Origin: an uncultured Cytophagales bacterium
GTDB lineage: Bacteria > Bacteroidota > Bacteroidia > Cytophagales > Thermonemataceae
Length of the DNA stretch: 64,000 bases
NCBI GenBank assembly: GCA_938002655.1
Contig: CALLAC010000012.1
Span: 1-64,000, forward strand
Direction: 5' to 3'
The position numbers were made by a program, and so were the translations under genes. Below the pieces are notes generated by a model. The model did no database searches, was not told the origin of the DNA, and worked only from the letters and a program-made list of their open reading frames with translations. Shown here piece by piece: positions 1 to 8,422 of this stretch. Positions within the stretch are counted from its first letter, which is position 1. Every line of letters begins with the position of its first letter.

Positions 1-1029
1 CCACCCCCAAGTAACTTAGTTGTTTCAGTAAATCCGGCGATTGCAACTACCACAGACCCTTACCACGATTATACATTCAGTGGCGAGGTTACGGGCATCC
101 ATGTAAATAGCGATGTAATTCAGACCTATTGGCGTGCTGAAGGAGGTAATCCTGCAAGCATTGCTTTGCCGCATACGATGGCTTCACCGAACGCTATTCC
201 TATCGGAACGACTAGCTTCAATGAGTCGATTACGATGAACCAACGGATTGTAGAAGGCACGTACGAGTTTTGGTTTGTAGCCAAAGATATTTTCTACAAC
301 ACGGGCGATTCGGCAAAAGTGCAAATTATCGTAAAACCGGGCGAGAGTAGCTTTGCTTTGAATATTGACCCCAGCCCCGAGAAACGCGTAGTGAAAACTC
401 CGGAAGGTTTTATATTTAACGAGGGTGAAAATCCGGAAAATGTGCCTTTTAGCGTAAAGGGGAGAGTAACAGGCATCAGCGATAAGACGGATTATGTGCG
501 TACTTATTGGCGTATGCAGTACGAGCCCGAACTTGCTGACCAAGACGAACAGCTACAACCCACTTTGCCCCATACGGCAAGTGCTATGAAAAGCATAGAT
601 TTGGGCGTAACAAGTCATGAAAGTGAAGTTGTGTTTAATTTGGGTAATTGCTCGGCGGGCACTTATACTTTGCATTTTGTGGCTCGTGATGTGTTCTACA
701 ATACAGCCGATTCGGTTTCTACAAAAATTATTGTAAGCAAGCCTGTAAGCATAGAGCCTGCGGCGATGTTCAGCCCGAATGGAGATGGACAAAATGACAT
801 TTGGTTTGTGAAAAATATTGAAAGTTTTCCATTCTTGGGGGTAAAAATTATCAATGAACGTGGAGAGATAGTCTTTGAGACAGAGTCGATATCACGCTTG
901 CCAGGCAAAGGTTGGGATGGTAGAAGAAAAGACGGCAAACTTGCCAGCGAAGGGGCTTACTACTATCAGTTTTACGACACAAGAGACCAGAAAATCTTTA
1001 ATGTCGGTTCGTTTGTCTTACTGAGATAA
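1..1029 (+). CDS. Surface/secreted protein with gliding-motility C-terminal domain (5' partial)
   Basis: The reading frame is open from base 1, so the gene begins upstream of the window and only its last 342 codons are seen. Two homologous blocks of about 110 residues are visible. Each has a GxVTGI segment followed by TYWR, then LPHT, then FVAxDxFYNTxDS, which indicates tandem Ig/PKD-like extracellular repeats. The last 85 or so residues start with FSPNGDGQNDIW and end FNVGSFVLLR. This is the gliding motility-associated C-terminal domain (CHU_C type, type B signal of the type IX secretion system), which directs export across the outer membrane. A strong hairpin terminator follows at once. The protein is probably a large cell-surface adhesin or structural protein; its ligand cannot be told from this fragment. 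Confidence 0.85.
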   Translation, partial: PPPSNLVVSVNPAIATTTDPYHDYTFSGEVTGIHVNSDVIQTYWRAEGGNPASIALPHTMASPNAIPIGTTSFNESITMNQRIVEGTYEFWFVAKDIFYNTGDSAKVQIIVKPGESSFALNIDPSPEKRVVKTPEGFIFNEGENPENVPFSVKGRVTGISDKTDYVRTYWRMQYEPELADQDEQLQPTLPHTASAMKSIDLGVTSHESEVVFNLGNCSAGTYTLHFVARDVFYNTADSVSTKIIVSKPVSIEPAAMFSPNGDGQNDIWFVKNIESFPFLGVKIINERGEIVFETESISRLPGKGWDGRRKDGKLASEGAYYYQFYDTRDQKIFNVGSFVLLR

Positions 1030-1031
1030 TT

Positions 1032-1065
1032 TTTGAGGACTTCACCCAAAAGTGAAGTCCTCAAA
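1032..1065 (+). terminator. Rho-independent terminator of the surface-protein gene
   Basis: A perfect 14-bp stem (1032-1045 with 1052-1065) with a 6-nt loop lies 3 nt after the stop codon and is followed by CTTTTTG. It is the strongest hairpin in this part of the window. Confidence 0.85.
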
Positions 1066-1125
1066 CTTTTTGTATTTACTTTTCAGCGATAAAAAATAAA
1101 TTTAAAGCCTTTTCGGTGTTTCTGG

Positions 1126-1501
1126 TCAGAAGTAGTCAGTATAATCAATTTCTGTTGCCAGAGCATTAGGACTTTTCAGCAGATTGATGCAATTGAGCAA
1201 AGTGTAAGGTATTTGCGAAAAATAATGAGGCAAGCGATATCCTAGATTCAAAATATTCCATTTTTCCCATTGGGCTACTGCTTTTCGGTTTTCCTCGTGA
1301 TAGCGTTCTACTTTTTTATTTCCCCATACTCCTTGTTTTTTTATTTTTTGAAAAAACTTGCAATAATTTCTCTAAACCCTTTGCCGTGTATTTGCGAATG
1401 TGCCAAAAAGTAATAATGTGCAGAACTATCCAATGTTGATTAGAGGTAATTTCTTTATTGGAAAAATCATTAAAAAATTTACTAATTTTCTTTAAAAATG
1501 C
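1126..1501 (-). pseudogene. Frameshifted remnant of an unidentified gene
   Basis: On the minus strand two open stretches in different frames read as one continuous protein-like sequence. The upstream part (about 1501 down to 1340) contains SNQHWIVLHIITFWHIRKY and runs into an A-rich tract. After a one-base frame change it continues as QGVWGNKKVERYHEENRK and PHYFSQIPYTLLNCINLL to a TGA at 1126-1128. No ATG, GTG or TTG start is present before the in-frame stop at 1502-1504. The amino-acid make-up (many W, Y, H in ordered context) is unlike random AT-rich translation, so this looks like a decayed gene, or a gene with a homopolymer error plus a lost start. The family is not recognised. Confidence 0.45.
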
Positions 1502-1522
1502 TTATTCTATTCATAAAATTTT

Positions 1523-1530
1523 TAATTTTG
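1523..1530 (+). promoter_or_regulatory. Candidate -7 box for the thiolase gene
   Basis: TAATTTTG matches the Bacteroidota -7 consensus TAnnTTTG, 23 nt before the ATG of the thiolase gene. No clear TTG -33 element is seen at the expected distance. Confidence 0.35.
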
Positions 1531-1553
1531 AAAACCATTAAACCCTTAATCCA

Positions 1554-2732
1554 ATGAAAGAAGTATATGTAATTTCAGCTGTTAGAACACCTATCGGAAG
1601 TTTTGGAGGCGTACTTTCTCCTTTTTCTGCAACGCAGTTAGGTGGTTTTGCTATCAAAGGTGCTATTGAAAAAGCGGGCATAGACCCCCAAGAAGTGCAA
1701 GAAGTGTATATGGGCAATGTAGTTTCGGCAAATTTAGGACAAGCTCCTGCTACACAAGCGGCAGTATTGGGCGGCTTGGGCTACGAAGTTCCCTCTACCA
1801 CAGTAAACAAAGTGTGTGCTTCAGGTACAAAAGCCATCATGCTTGCAGCTCAGAGTATTATGCTGGGTTTGGCTGATGTGATTGTAGCTGGGGGTATGGA
1901 AAGCATGACTAATATTCCTTTTTATGTGCCCAAAGCTCGCTTCGGCTATCGTTACGGAAATGGTGAATTTCTCGATGGCTTGGTACGCGATGGTCTGGAA
2001 GATGTGTACGATAAAAAGGCTATGGGAGTTTTTGCTGATGCAACTGCTAAAAAATACGATATCTCTCGCCAACAACAAGATGAATTCACTGTACGCTCCT
2101 ACGAACTTGCCACCGAACACACCAAAAACGGTGCTTTCAAGAATGAAATTATTTCCGTAAAAATTCCTCAAAAAAAAGGTGACCCTGTTTTACTTGATGA
2201 AGATGAGGAGTATAAAAATGTAATTTTTGATAAAATCCCTACTCTCAAACCTGCTTTCACACCCGATGGTACCGTAACTGCCGCCAACGCTTCCAAAATC
2301 AATGATGGTGCCGCCGCACTTGTACTCATGAGCAAAGAAAAAGCAGAAAAATTAGGTTTAAAGCCTATTGCTAAAATTGTAGCTTTTGCCGATGCTCAAC
2401 AAGAACCAGCTTGGTTCACTACCGCTCCTACCAAAGCCGCTCCTATTGCCGCCAAAAACGCAGGTATTTCTCTGAATGAAATTGATTTGTTTGAAGTAAA
2501 TGAGGCTTTTGCCGTAGTTGCACTGGCTTTTGATAAGGTGTTGGGCATTCCTTTGGAAAAAACCAACGTAATGGGTGGTGCTGTAGCTCTTGGGCACCCT
2601 CTCGGAGCCTCGGGAGCAAGAATTGTCACTACGCTTATCAATGCTCTACATCAAAAAGATAAGAAACGCGGCATGGTTGCTATTTGCAACGGTGGTGGCG
2701 GTGCTTCTGCTCTTATCGTAGAAAAAATGTAG
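1554..2732 (+). CDS. atoB: Acetyl-CoA C-acetyltransferase (thiolase)
   Basis: This is a 392-residue biosynthetic-type thiolase that condenses two acetyl-CoA to acetoacetyl-CoA, or runs the reverse cleavage. The complete catalytic set is visible: the acylated Cys88 in NKVCASGTKA, His348 in GHPLGASGAR and Cys378 in the C-terminal CNGGGGAS. Spacing is that of the well-studied Zoogloea enzyme. NEAFAV lies before the His motif. The ATG gives the standard N-terminus MKEVYVISAVRTPIG. The gene stands alone, with a decayed gene upstream and a bidirectional hairpin downstream shared with the convergent protease gene. It may serve fatty-acid or amino-acid breakdown or supply acetoacetyl-CoA; the sequence does not decide this. 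Confidence 0.95.
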   Translation: MKEVYVISAVRTPIGSFGGVLSPFSATQLGGFAIKGAIEKAGIDPQEVQEVYMGNVVSANLGQAPATQAAVLGGLGYEVPSTTVNKVCASGTKAIMLAAQSIMLGLADVIVAGGMESMTNIPFYVPKARFGYRYGNGEFLDGLVRDGLEDVYDKKAMGVFADATAKKYDISRQQQDEFTVRSYELATEHTKNGAFKNEIISVKIPQKKGDPVLLDEDEEYKNVIFDKIPTLKPAFTPDGTVTAANASKINDGAAALVLMSKEKAEKLGLKPIAKIVAFADAQQEPAWFTTAPTKAAPIAAKNAGISLNEIDLFEVNEAFAVVALAFDKVLGIPLEKTNVMGGAVALGHPLGASGARIVTTLINALHQKDKKRGMVAICNGGGGASALIVEKM

Positions 2733-2748
2733 ATTTATTATTGCATAA

Positions 2749-2777
2749 AAAAGCCCTCACACACAGCGAGGGCTTTT
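2749..2777. terminator. Bidirectional terminator between thiolase and subtilisin genes
   Basis: AAAAGCCCTC (2749-2758) pairs with GAGGGCTTTT (2768-2777), flanked by A-rich sequence on the left and T-rich on the right. It can therefore end transcription of both convergent genes. Confidence 0.85.
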
Positions 2778-2796
2778 CTCTTTTACATAAATTACT

Positions 2797-5298
2797 TTAC
2801 TGCACAACCAACTTCTTGGTAACTTTTCCTTGTTCTTTGGTTTCTATCTGTACCCAGTACATACCTTTGGGCAAATGAGCAACCCCAATAGGCTCTCCTG
2901 TATAATTTACTTGCAATACTTTTTGCCCTAACTGATTAAATAAGATTACGTTTTGCACTTTATCGCTACTATTTAGTTCTATCTGAATATTGGTACTTGC
3001 AGGGTTAGGATAAATCTTTGTATTTTTATCTAACTCTTGAGTAAGGCTTGTAATAAAACTTATCGTCAGGATACTGACCGTATTAGAAAGCACTGGCGGT
3101 AAAAATCCTTTCGTTGCTTTTACTCTGTACACGTAGTTTTTAGAATCTGCAACCGTATTATCCGAGTAGCTTGTAGTATTAGCAGGCAAAGTTGCTATGG
3201 TAGTAAAAAAATTATTCGGTTCATTTAGCCTTCGCTGCACTTCAAAGTTGGCTTCATCAGAATTATCTTGCCAAACCAAATCTACTTGATTGACTACATA
3301 GTTAGTTGAACCGTTGTTGAGCACATTAGTAATTTCTAAATTGGTAGGGTTGGCTAGGCTGATATCCACACTAGAATCGAAGGTATCGGTGCTTATGCCA
3401 TTAGAAACCGTAAGACGAACCTGATAAACTTCGGATTTTGCAAAAGTTACAGGAGGAGGAGTTTTGCCGATAAAGGTAGCTGGGCTTGCCCCACCGATAC
3501 CCGTCCTATCAAAATTCCATGTCCAAGTAGTAATAGCAGGCGAACTGCAAGAATAGACTAAAGAGGCATCTGTAAAGGTAACTACTTCATTATTTTTTCC
3601 TTCTGTTTTATCTTGATTGAATTTAGCAAATACCGCAGGTGGAGGTGTAGCGGTAGCCACTGCAAAACCTGTTCCGCCTGTTACAATCATTGAAAAGGCT
3701 TGGCTACCTCCTTGTAAGGTACCTTTGTGGCAAACTTGTATGTAGTAAGTAGCACCTGCCACAGGATTATCAATAATGATTTTTTCAACATTATCTCTAA
3801 AATTATCGCCGCGTGTAGCCGCCGCCGAAGGCTTAGCAGGGTCTAATACCCAAGGCAAATGATAATCGGTGTTATTTCTCCAAACTCTCAAATCTAAATC
3901 ATTTACAAGCATTAAGTTAGGTGGGTTTACTATATTAGGAGGAGCGGGTGTTCCTTTGGGGTCTGTCCAAGCAATTGTGATTTCCAAAGGAGTAGAGCCT
4001 CCCATAGCAACAATTTGAAAAGTTTGAGAAGTAGCATTGTTTAGTGTTCTTTCTTCAATGAAGGCAGTTGTTCCTTTATTGGTAATAACCTGTGCGGCTT
4101 TTTTGGCATTCACCAAGCCCCAACCGAAGCTATAATCGGGTCCTGGGGCAGCACCTGCTTCATCAGCTGTATGAATTGTAAGAGCTTTGAGTGTAGCAGA
4201 ACGCATAAATTGCCCTGAATTCATATTTTTATAATGTTGTTGCAACAAAATAAGCGTACCTGCTACATTGGGTGTAGCCATTGATGTTCCATTATAGGTT
4301 GAATAAGCATTATCTGCATCGGCTACCGAAGAATAAATTCCTACCCCTGCTCCTACTACATCAGGTTTGATGCGTCCATCATCGGTAGGTCCCCAGTTGC
4401 TAAAACTTGACATCACCACTGAGGAGGGTCCTGTGTAGTTAGTTTGAATATTCACTGCTCCTACGGTGAGCACATTTTTTGCTAGTCCTCTGCCTGTAAT
4501 TAAATCATAGCCGCCAGCACTCGGATTAGGGTTGCTGTTGCGATCGTTACCTGCCGCAATACAAGGTAAGTAGTAGGGAGCATTAAAGCAGAGCTCGTCC
4601 CAATTAGCGGCATTGGTATCGTAGTAGCCAAATTGCCATTGTTGTAAGGCACTTGTTAAATAGCCATACGAGTGATTAGAAATTAGCAACCCATTGGTAG
4701 CTTGCGAGTTTGCCTCGCTGAGGTCGCTATTCCAGTCGTTTGCCCAAAGTGTAGCTTGGTGAGCCATACCTTTAGCATTGCTTTGCACACCACTTGCTAT
4801 GAGCGTACCTGCTACGTGAGTAGCATGGTTAGTATTTCCGTTTATAGCGAAAACGGCTCCATCTTGCTGAATTACTCGTGTGCCAAACTCTTGGTGGGTA
4901 GTTCGCACGGCACCGCCGTCCCACTCACCAACTATCATTCCTTGCCCATTGAGGTTCAAGCCCAAAGAGCCGCCTGTCCATAAATCAGAGGCTCTGGTAG
5001 TAGCAGCAGCATTGAGATTGCTAGTAGTAACAAAGTAGATAGGAACATCTTTTTCAAAATATTGCAATTCTGCAATTCTGCCATCGGTAAGTTTTTGGAA
5101 GATAGGCAAACCTTTCTTTTTAGCCAAGGCGTAAGCCTCTTTTTTGGCTTGTATTTCTTGATTTCGGAAAGTATGTAAAAGTTCTTGCAGTTTGGTGGTA
5201 TTACTGCGTTCTTGTATCCACTTTACTTGCTTTTCGTTTTGGGCAAAGCCAATAAGCGAAAAGCTCAGCAAACAGAGGGTAAGAGTTTTTTTGAGCAT
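2797..5298 (-). CDS. Secreted subtilisin-like serine protease with type IX sorting domain
   Basis: The ATG at 5298 is preferred over an upstream codon at 5358 because it gives a clean signal peptide (MLKKTLTLCLLSFSLIGFAQ). The product is 833 residues. An S8 peptidase domain carries Asp in GEWDGG (about residue 127), His in NHATHVAGT (161) and Ser in NGTSMATPNVAG (339). An immunoglobulin-like P region follows, then a PKD-type domain (around TWTWNFDRTG), a fibronectin type III-like domain, and an 80-residue C-terminal sorting domain beginning near KIYPNPASTNIQIELN. That tail is the type A signal of the type IX secretion system. The enzyme should be released or surface-attached and digest extracellular protein. 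It shares a terminator with the convergent thiolase gene. Confidence 0.92.
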   Translation of the reverse strand: MLKKTLTLCLLSFSLIGFAQNEKQVKWIQERSNTTKLQELLHTFRNQEIQAKKEAYALAKKKGLPIFQKLTDGRIAELQYFEKDVPIYFVTTSNLNAAATTRASDLWTGGSLGLNLNGQGMIVGEWDGGAVRTTHQEFGTRVIQQDGAVFAINGNTNHATHVAGTLIASGVQSNAKGMAHQATLWANDWNSDLSEANSQATNGLLISNHSYGYLTSALQQWQFGYYDTNAANWDELCFNAPYYLPCIAAGNDRNSNPNPSAGGYDLITGRGLAKNVLTVGAVNIQTNYTGPSSVVMSSFSNWGPTDDGRIKPDVVGAGVGIYSSVADADNAYSTYNGTSMATPNVAGTLILLQQHYKNMNSGQFMRSATLKALTIHTADEAGAAPGPDYSFGWGLVNAKKAAQVITNKGTTAFIEERTLNNATSQTFQIVAMGGSTPLEITIAWTDPKGTPAPPNIVNPPNLMLVNDLDLRVWRNNTDYHLPWVLDPAKPSAAATRGDNFRDNVEKIIIDNPVAGATYYIQVCHKGTLQGGSQAFSMIVTGGTGFAVATATPPPAVFAKFNQDKTEGKNNEVVTFTDASLVYSCSSPAITTWTWNFDRTGIGGASPATFIGKTPPPVTFAKSEVYQVRLTVSNGISTDTFDSSVDISLANPTNLEITNVLNNGSTNYVVNQVDLVWQDNSDEANFEVQRRLNEPNNFFTTIATLPANTTSYSDNTVADSKNYVYRVKATKGFLPPVLSNTVSILTISFITSLTQELDKNTKIYPNPASTNIQIELNSSDKVQNVILFNQLGQKVLQVNYTGEPIGVAHLPKGMYWVQIETKEQGKVTKKLVVQ

Positions 5299-5427
5299 AA
5301 ACCTTTTGCGTTTTAGTAAATTTTTTGAAAAAAATTTTAGGATAGCAAACCTATACAAAATTTTCGATTTCTGAAAAAGAATTCCTTAAAACTACTACAA
5401 ACACGAAAGACAGTTTGCTATCGGTTT

Positions 5428-5901
5428 TTATGGAAAAACTTCAAGCATAGCTTGCCAAATGAGGTTTTTATATTTCTTATGTATTTCAATTTCCTGCAAA
5501 GAATGGGCAAAGAGCATCCATACTGCTTTTATTTTTTGCCAAGAATACATTTCTATTGTCAGACCTATGTTTTGAGCAGTATTTTCGCCAAAAATTAGTA
5601 CGTATTTTATTTTGGTTTTCTCAAAATCCCACCGAATATGTTTTTTTTCAGGGAAAATAAGAATTTCTTTTTCTATATTTTTTATTGAAGGCTCGCTTGT
5701 TTGCTTTGCGGCTAAGGCATTAAACATGCTATCCAAAACTTTCTGATTTTGAGTATTGAGCGTATTTGCATCAGTTTCCGATGTAAAGAGTAAAAGCATT
5801 TCGGTTGATTTGCTAGCAAGTAGCGTTGAAATTGAAGTGTTGTAATCGGGCACTATAAATATCGGGACATCCAGAAAAAGCGAAATTTCTTGCAAATTCA
5901 T
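5428..5901 (-). CDS. Small protein behind recQ, possibly HolD-like (DNA polymerase III psi)
   Basis: The ATG at 5901 (MNLQEISLFLDVP) is preferred over a TTG at 5919 that would overlap recQ. It starts 7 nt after the recQ stop, so the two genes are probably cotranscribed. The 157-residue product has no signal peptide or membrane segment. It alternates short beta strands (IFIVPDY, MLLLFTSE, KYVLIFGE) with helices and ends in a helix HSLQEIEIHKKYKNLIWQAM. That ending resembles the C-terminal pattern of bacterial HolD (psi), where a conserved Leu/Asn/Trp helix closes the fold, and the FxP strand order fits. The assignment is inferred from pattern and context only; it should be treated as a hypothetical protein until a profile search is done. 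Confidence 0.6.
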   Translation of the reverse strand: MNLQEISLFLDVPIFIVPDYNTSISTLLASKSTEMLLLFTSETDANTLNTQNQKVLDSMFNALAAKQTSEPSIKNIEKEILIFPEKKHIRWDFEKTKIKYVLIFGENTAQNIGLTIEMYSWQKIKAVWMLFAHSLQEIEIHKKYKNLIWQAMLEVFP

Positions 5902-5908
5902 TATCTTT

Positions 5909-8113
5909 TCAGTTTCCAACTTCCGAAATAAACTTGATTCTCATGAGGCGAATTTCTTCCTCTGTGAAATCGTCGGCGGCAAGGTCGCGAATAGCGGCTT
6001 GAATATCGTCTATTTCACTATTCATAAAATATTCGTAAAGCTCTTCTTGGCGTTCTTTTTCAATTACTTGATTGATATAGTAGTCTAAATTTAGCTTTGT
6101 ACCTGAGTCGCAAATGTGCTCAATCTCACTCAAAAGTTCTTCGAAGGTAAGGTCTTTGGCTTCTGCAATTTCTTCCAAATCTACTTTTCTATCAATTTGC
6201 TGAATAATAAAGATTTTGGTTTTAGATTTATTAACGGTAGATTTGACAACGACATCTGAGGCTGTTTCTATTTCATTTTCTTCAACATATTTTACAATCG
6301 CCTCTAAAAAGGGTTTGCCAAATTTTTGTACTTTTCCTATGCCTACTCCATTGACTTTGGCAAGTTCTTCTTCGGTAGTAGGATACGTAGTAGCCATTTC
6401 TTCGAGCGAAGGGTCTTGGAAGATGACGTAAGGCGGCAAATTTTTTTCTTTGGCAATGCGTTTACGAAGATTTTTGAGCAAATCAAAGAGAACTTCATCA
6501 TAGGCTTTTCCCGAATTTTGTGGAACAGTGTCTTGTTCGTTTTCTTCATTTTCTTCGGGATTGCTGAAATCGTAATCTTTGGTGAGTGTAATGGCATGAG
6601 AGTTTTTGAGAAACTTTTCACCTTTGGGAGTTAGTTTCAGCACGCCGTAGTTATCAATATCTTTCTTGATGTAATCAAAAATAAGAATATGGCGAAGCAA
6701 AGAAAGCCAATTTGTATCGGGGAAATCTTGCCCTTTGCCAAAAACTTCTAATTTATTGTGTCCGTAGCTTTTCACGTATTCATTGGCTATGCCCATCAAC
6801 ACATCGGCGATATGTTTGGCTCCGAAACGCTCCCCTGTGAGCTTGATAGCTTTCAAAGCTAGAAGCACTTGCTCTTCGGCTTCATATTTTTTATGAGGGT
6901 GAGAGCAGTTATCGCACTGGCCGCAATTATTAGATTTAAATTCTTCGCCAAAATAATGCAAAAGTTGTTTTACTCTACACACCGAGCACTCTGCGTATTC
7001 AGCAATTTCTTGCAAGAGGTGGCGAGCGTTATCTCTTTCTGTTACGCTTTTGTCTTTATTGAATTTTTCCAGCTTGTAGATATCTTCTTTATCAAACAAC
7101 ATCAGGCAATGCCCTTGCAAGCCATCTCTACCTGCTCTACCTGTTTCTTGATAATAGCCTTCCAACGATTTGGGAGCATCGTAGTGTACAACAAACCGCA
7201 CATCGGGCTTGTCGATACCCATTCCAAAAGCAATGGTGGCTACAATTACATCAATATCTTCATTAAGAAAAGCATCTTGGTTTTTCATTCTAACCTCTGC
7301 CTCTAAACCTGCATGATAGGGTAAAGCCTTCACATCATTGACTGTCAGCAGTTCGGCAATTTCTTCTACGGTTTTTCGGCTCAAACAATAAACAATTCCC
7401 GATTCGCCTTTATGTTGTTTTACAAAACGAATAAGTTGCTTTTTAGGGTCTCTTTTGGGTTTTACTTCATAGAAAAGATTAGGACGATGGAACGAGGAAA
7501 TAAAGACTTTGGCATCTTCCATTTGCAAGTTTTTCTGAATATCTTGCTGTACTTTGGGTGTTGCCGTAGCAGTAAGGGCTATAATAGGCAAGTTTTTATT
7601 CAAATTATCTATGATACCGCGAATTTTTCGATATTCGGGGCGGAAATCGTGCCCCCACTCAGAAATACAATGGGCTTCGTCAATAGCTACAAAAGAAAGT
7701 TTCGCTTTTTTGAGAAACTCTAAATTATCTTCTTTCGTAAGTGATTCGGGGGCAACATAGAGCATCTTTACTTTGCCACTCAATACATCTTTCTTTACTT
7801 TGGTAATTTCCGATTTACTCAATGTAGAGTTGAGAAATCGGGCATCTATTCCAAAAGCTGTGAGTTGGTCGGTTTGGTTTTTCATCAAAGCTATCAGTGG
7901 AGAGATAATAATTGCCGTTCCCTCCATAATTACGGCAGGCAATTGGTAGCAAAGCGATTTGCCTGCTCCTGTGGGCATAATAACGAAAGTATGGTTGCCA
8001 GCCATCAAATTCTTAATAATAGGCTCTTGCATGCCTCTGAATTGGCTGTAGCCGAAAACTTCTTTTAATTTCTCCTTCAAATTCATTTCTTGTGCATTTT
8101 GCATTGCTTTCAT
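5909..8113 (-). CDS. recQ: ATP-dependent DNA helicase RecQ
   Basis: This 734-residue 3'-5' helicase acts in recombination repair and restart of stalled forks. Walker A (PTGAGKS, Lys52) and the DEAH box (145-148, followed by CISEWGHDFRPEY) are intact. The helicase C domain has the QETGRAGRDG motif. The RecQ zinc site is formed by cysteines in ECSVCR and NNCGQCDNC (about 375-405). A winged-helix domain follows, then an HRDC domain (about 530-605). A further C-terminal stretch of about 120 residues has helix-turn-helix character (LEEIAEAKDLTFEELLSEIE), an extension common in Bacteroidota RecQ. The small HolD-like gene follows 7 nt downstream. Confidence 0.96.
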   Translation of the reverse strand: MKAMQNAQEMNLKEKLKEVFGYSQFRGMQEPIIKNLMAGNHTFVIMPTGAGKSLCYQLPAVIMEGTAIIISPLIALMKNQTDQLTAFGIDARFLNSTLSKSEITKVKKDVLSGKVKMLYVAPESLTKEDNLEFLKKAKLSFVAIDEAHCISEWGHDFRPEYRKIRGIIDNLNKNLPIIALTATATPKVQQDIQKNLQMEDAKVFISSFHRPNLFYEVKPKRDPKKQLIRFVKQHKGESGIVYCLSRKTVEEIAELLTVNDVKALPYHAGLEAEVRMKNQDAFLNEDIDVIVATIAFGMGIDKPDVRFVVHYDAPKSLEGYYQETGRAGRDGLQGHCLMLFDKEDIYKLEKFNKDKSVTERDNARHLLQEIAEYAECSVCRVKQLLHYFGEEFKSNNCGQCDNCSHPHKKYEAEEQVLLALKAIKLTGERFGAKHIADVLMGIANEYVKSYGHNKLEVFGKGQDFPDTNWLSLLRHILIFDYIKKDIDNYGVLKLTPKGEKFLKNSHAITLTKDYDFSNPEENEENEQDTVPQNSGKAYDEVLFDLLKNLRKRIAKEKNLPPYVIFQDPSLEEMATTYPTTEEELAKVNGVGIGKVQKFGKPFLEAIVKYVEENEIETASDVVVKSTVNKSKTKIFIIQQIDRKVDLEEIAEAKDLTFEELLSEIEHICDSGTKLNLDYYINQVIEKERQEELYEYFMNSEIDDIQAAIRDLAADDFTEEEIRLMRIKFISEVGN

Positions 8114-8422
8114 TTGTATTTCAAAAATTTTGGCAGGTTTGCATTTTGAAGTCTGTGAAAATCTTTATCACCAACTGCTCATTTATAGGCAAAACCTTAC
8201 CTCCTTTAGCAATCGAATTTAGCGAAAAATATTGTTTACACAAAATTTTCTAAAAAAACTATCAGGTTTTTTGAAAGTTTTCGAACAGTGACCAAATTTA
8301 CTCAAACTTCAAAGCTCTAATTTTCAACTTTTATTGCTTGAATTAAGGTTGCGAATGTATAAAATATTTAGCATATAGCAAGCTATGCGTAAGAAAAATA
8401 TTGATTTTGTAGAAAAAGTTTT
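8114..8422. other. 309-bp intergenic region between two minus-strand genes
   Basis: No gene is seen. The stretch must hold the recQ promoter, but no convincing -7 box was found on the minus strand. An imperfect hairpin at 8371-8388 (GCATATAGC / GCTATGC with one bulged base) lies about 35 nt beyond the amidohydrolase stop and may be its 3' end structure, though no T-run follows. Confidence 0.4.

Noticed and set aside
5902-5919. TTG start that would extend the HolD-like protein by six residues
   Set aside because: It overlaps the recQ stop; an ATG at 5901 is better placed and precedes the first structured segment.
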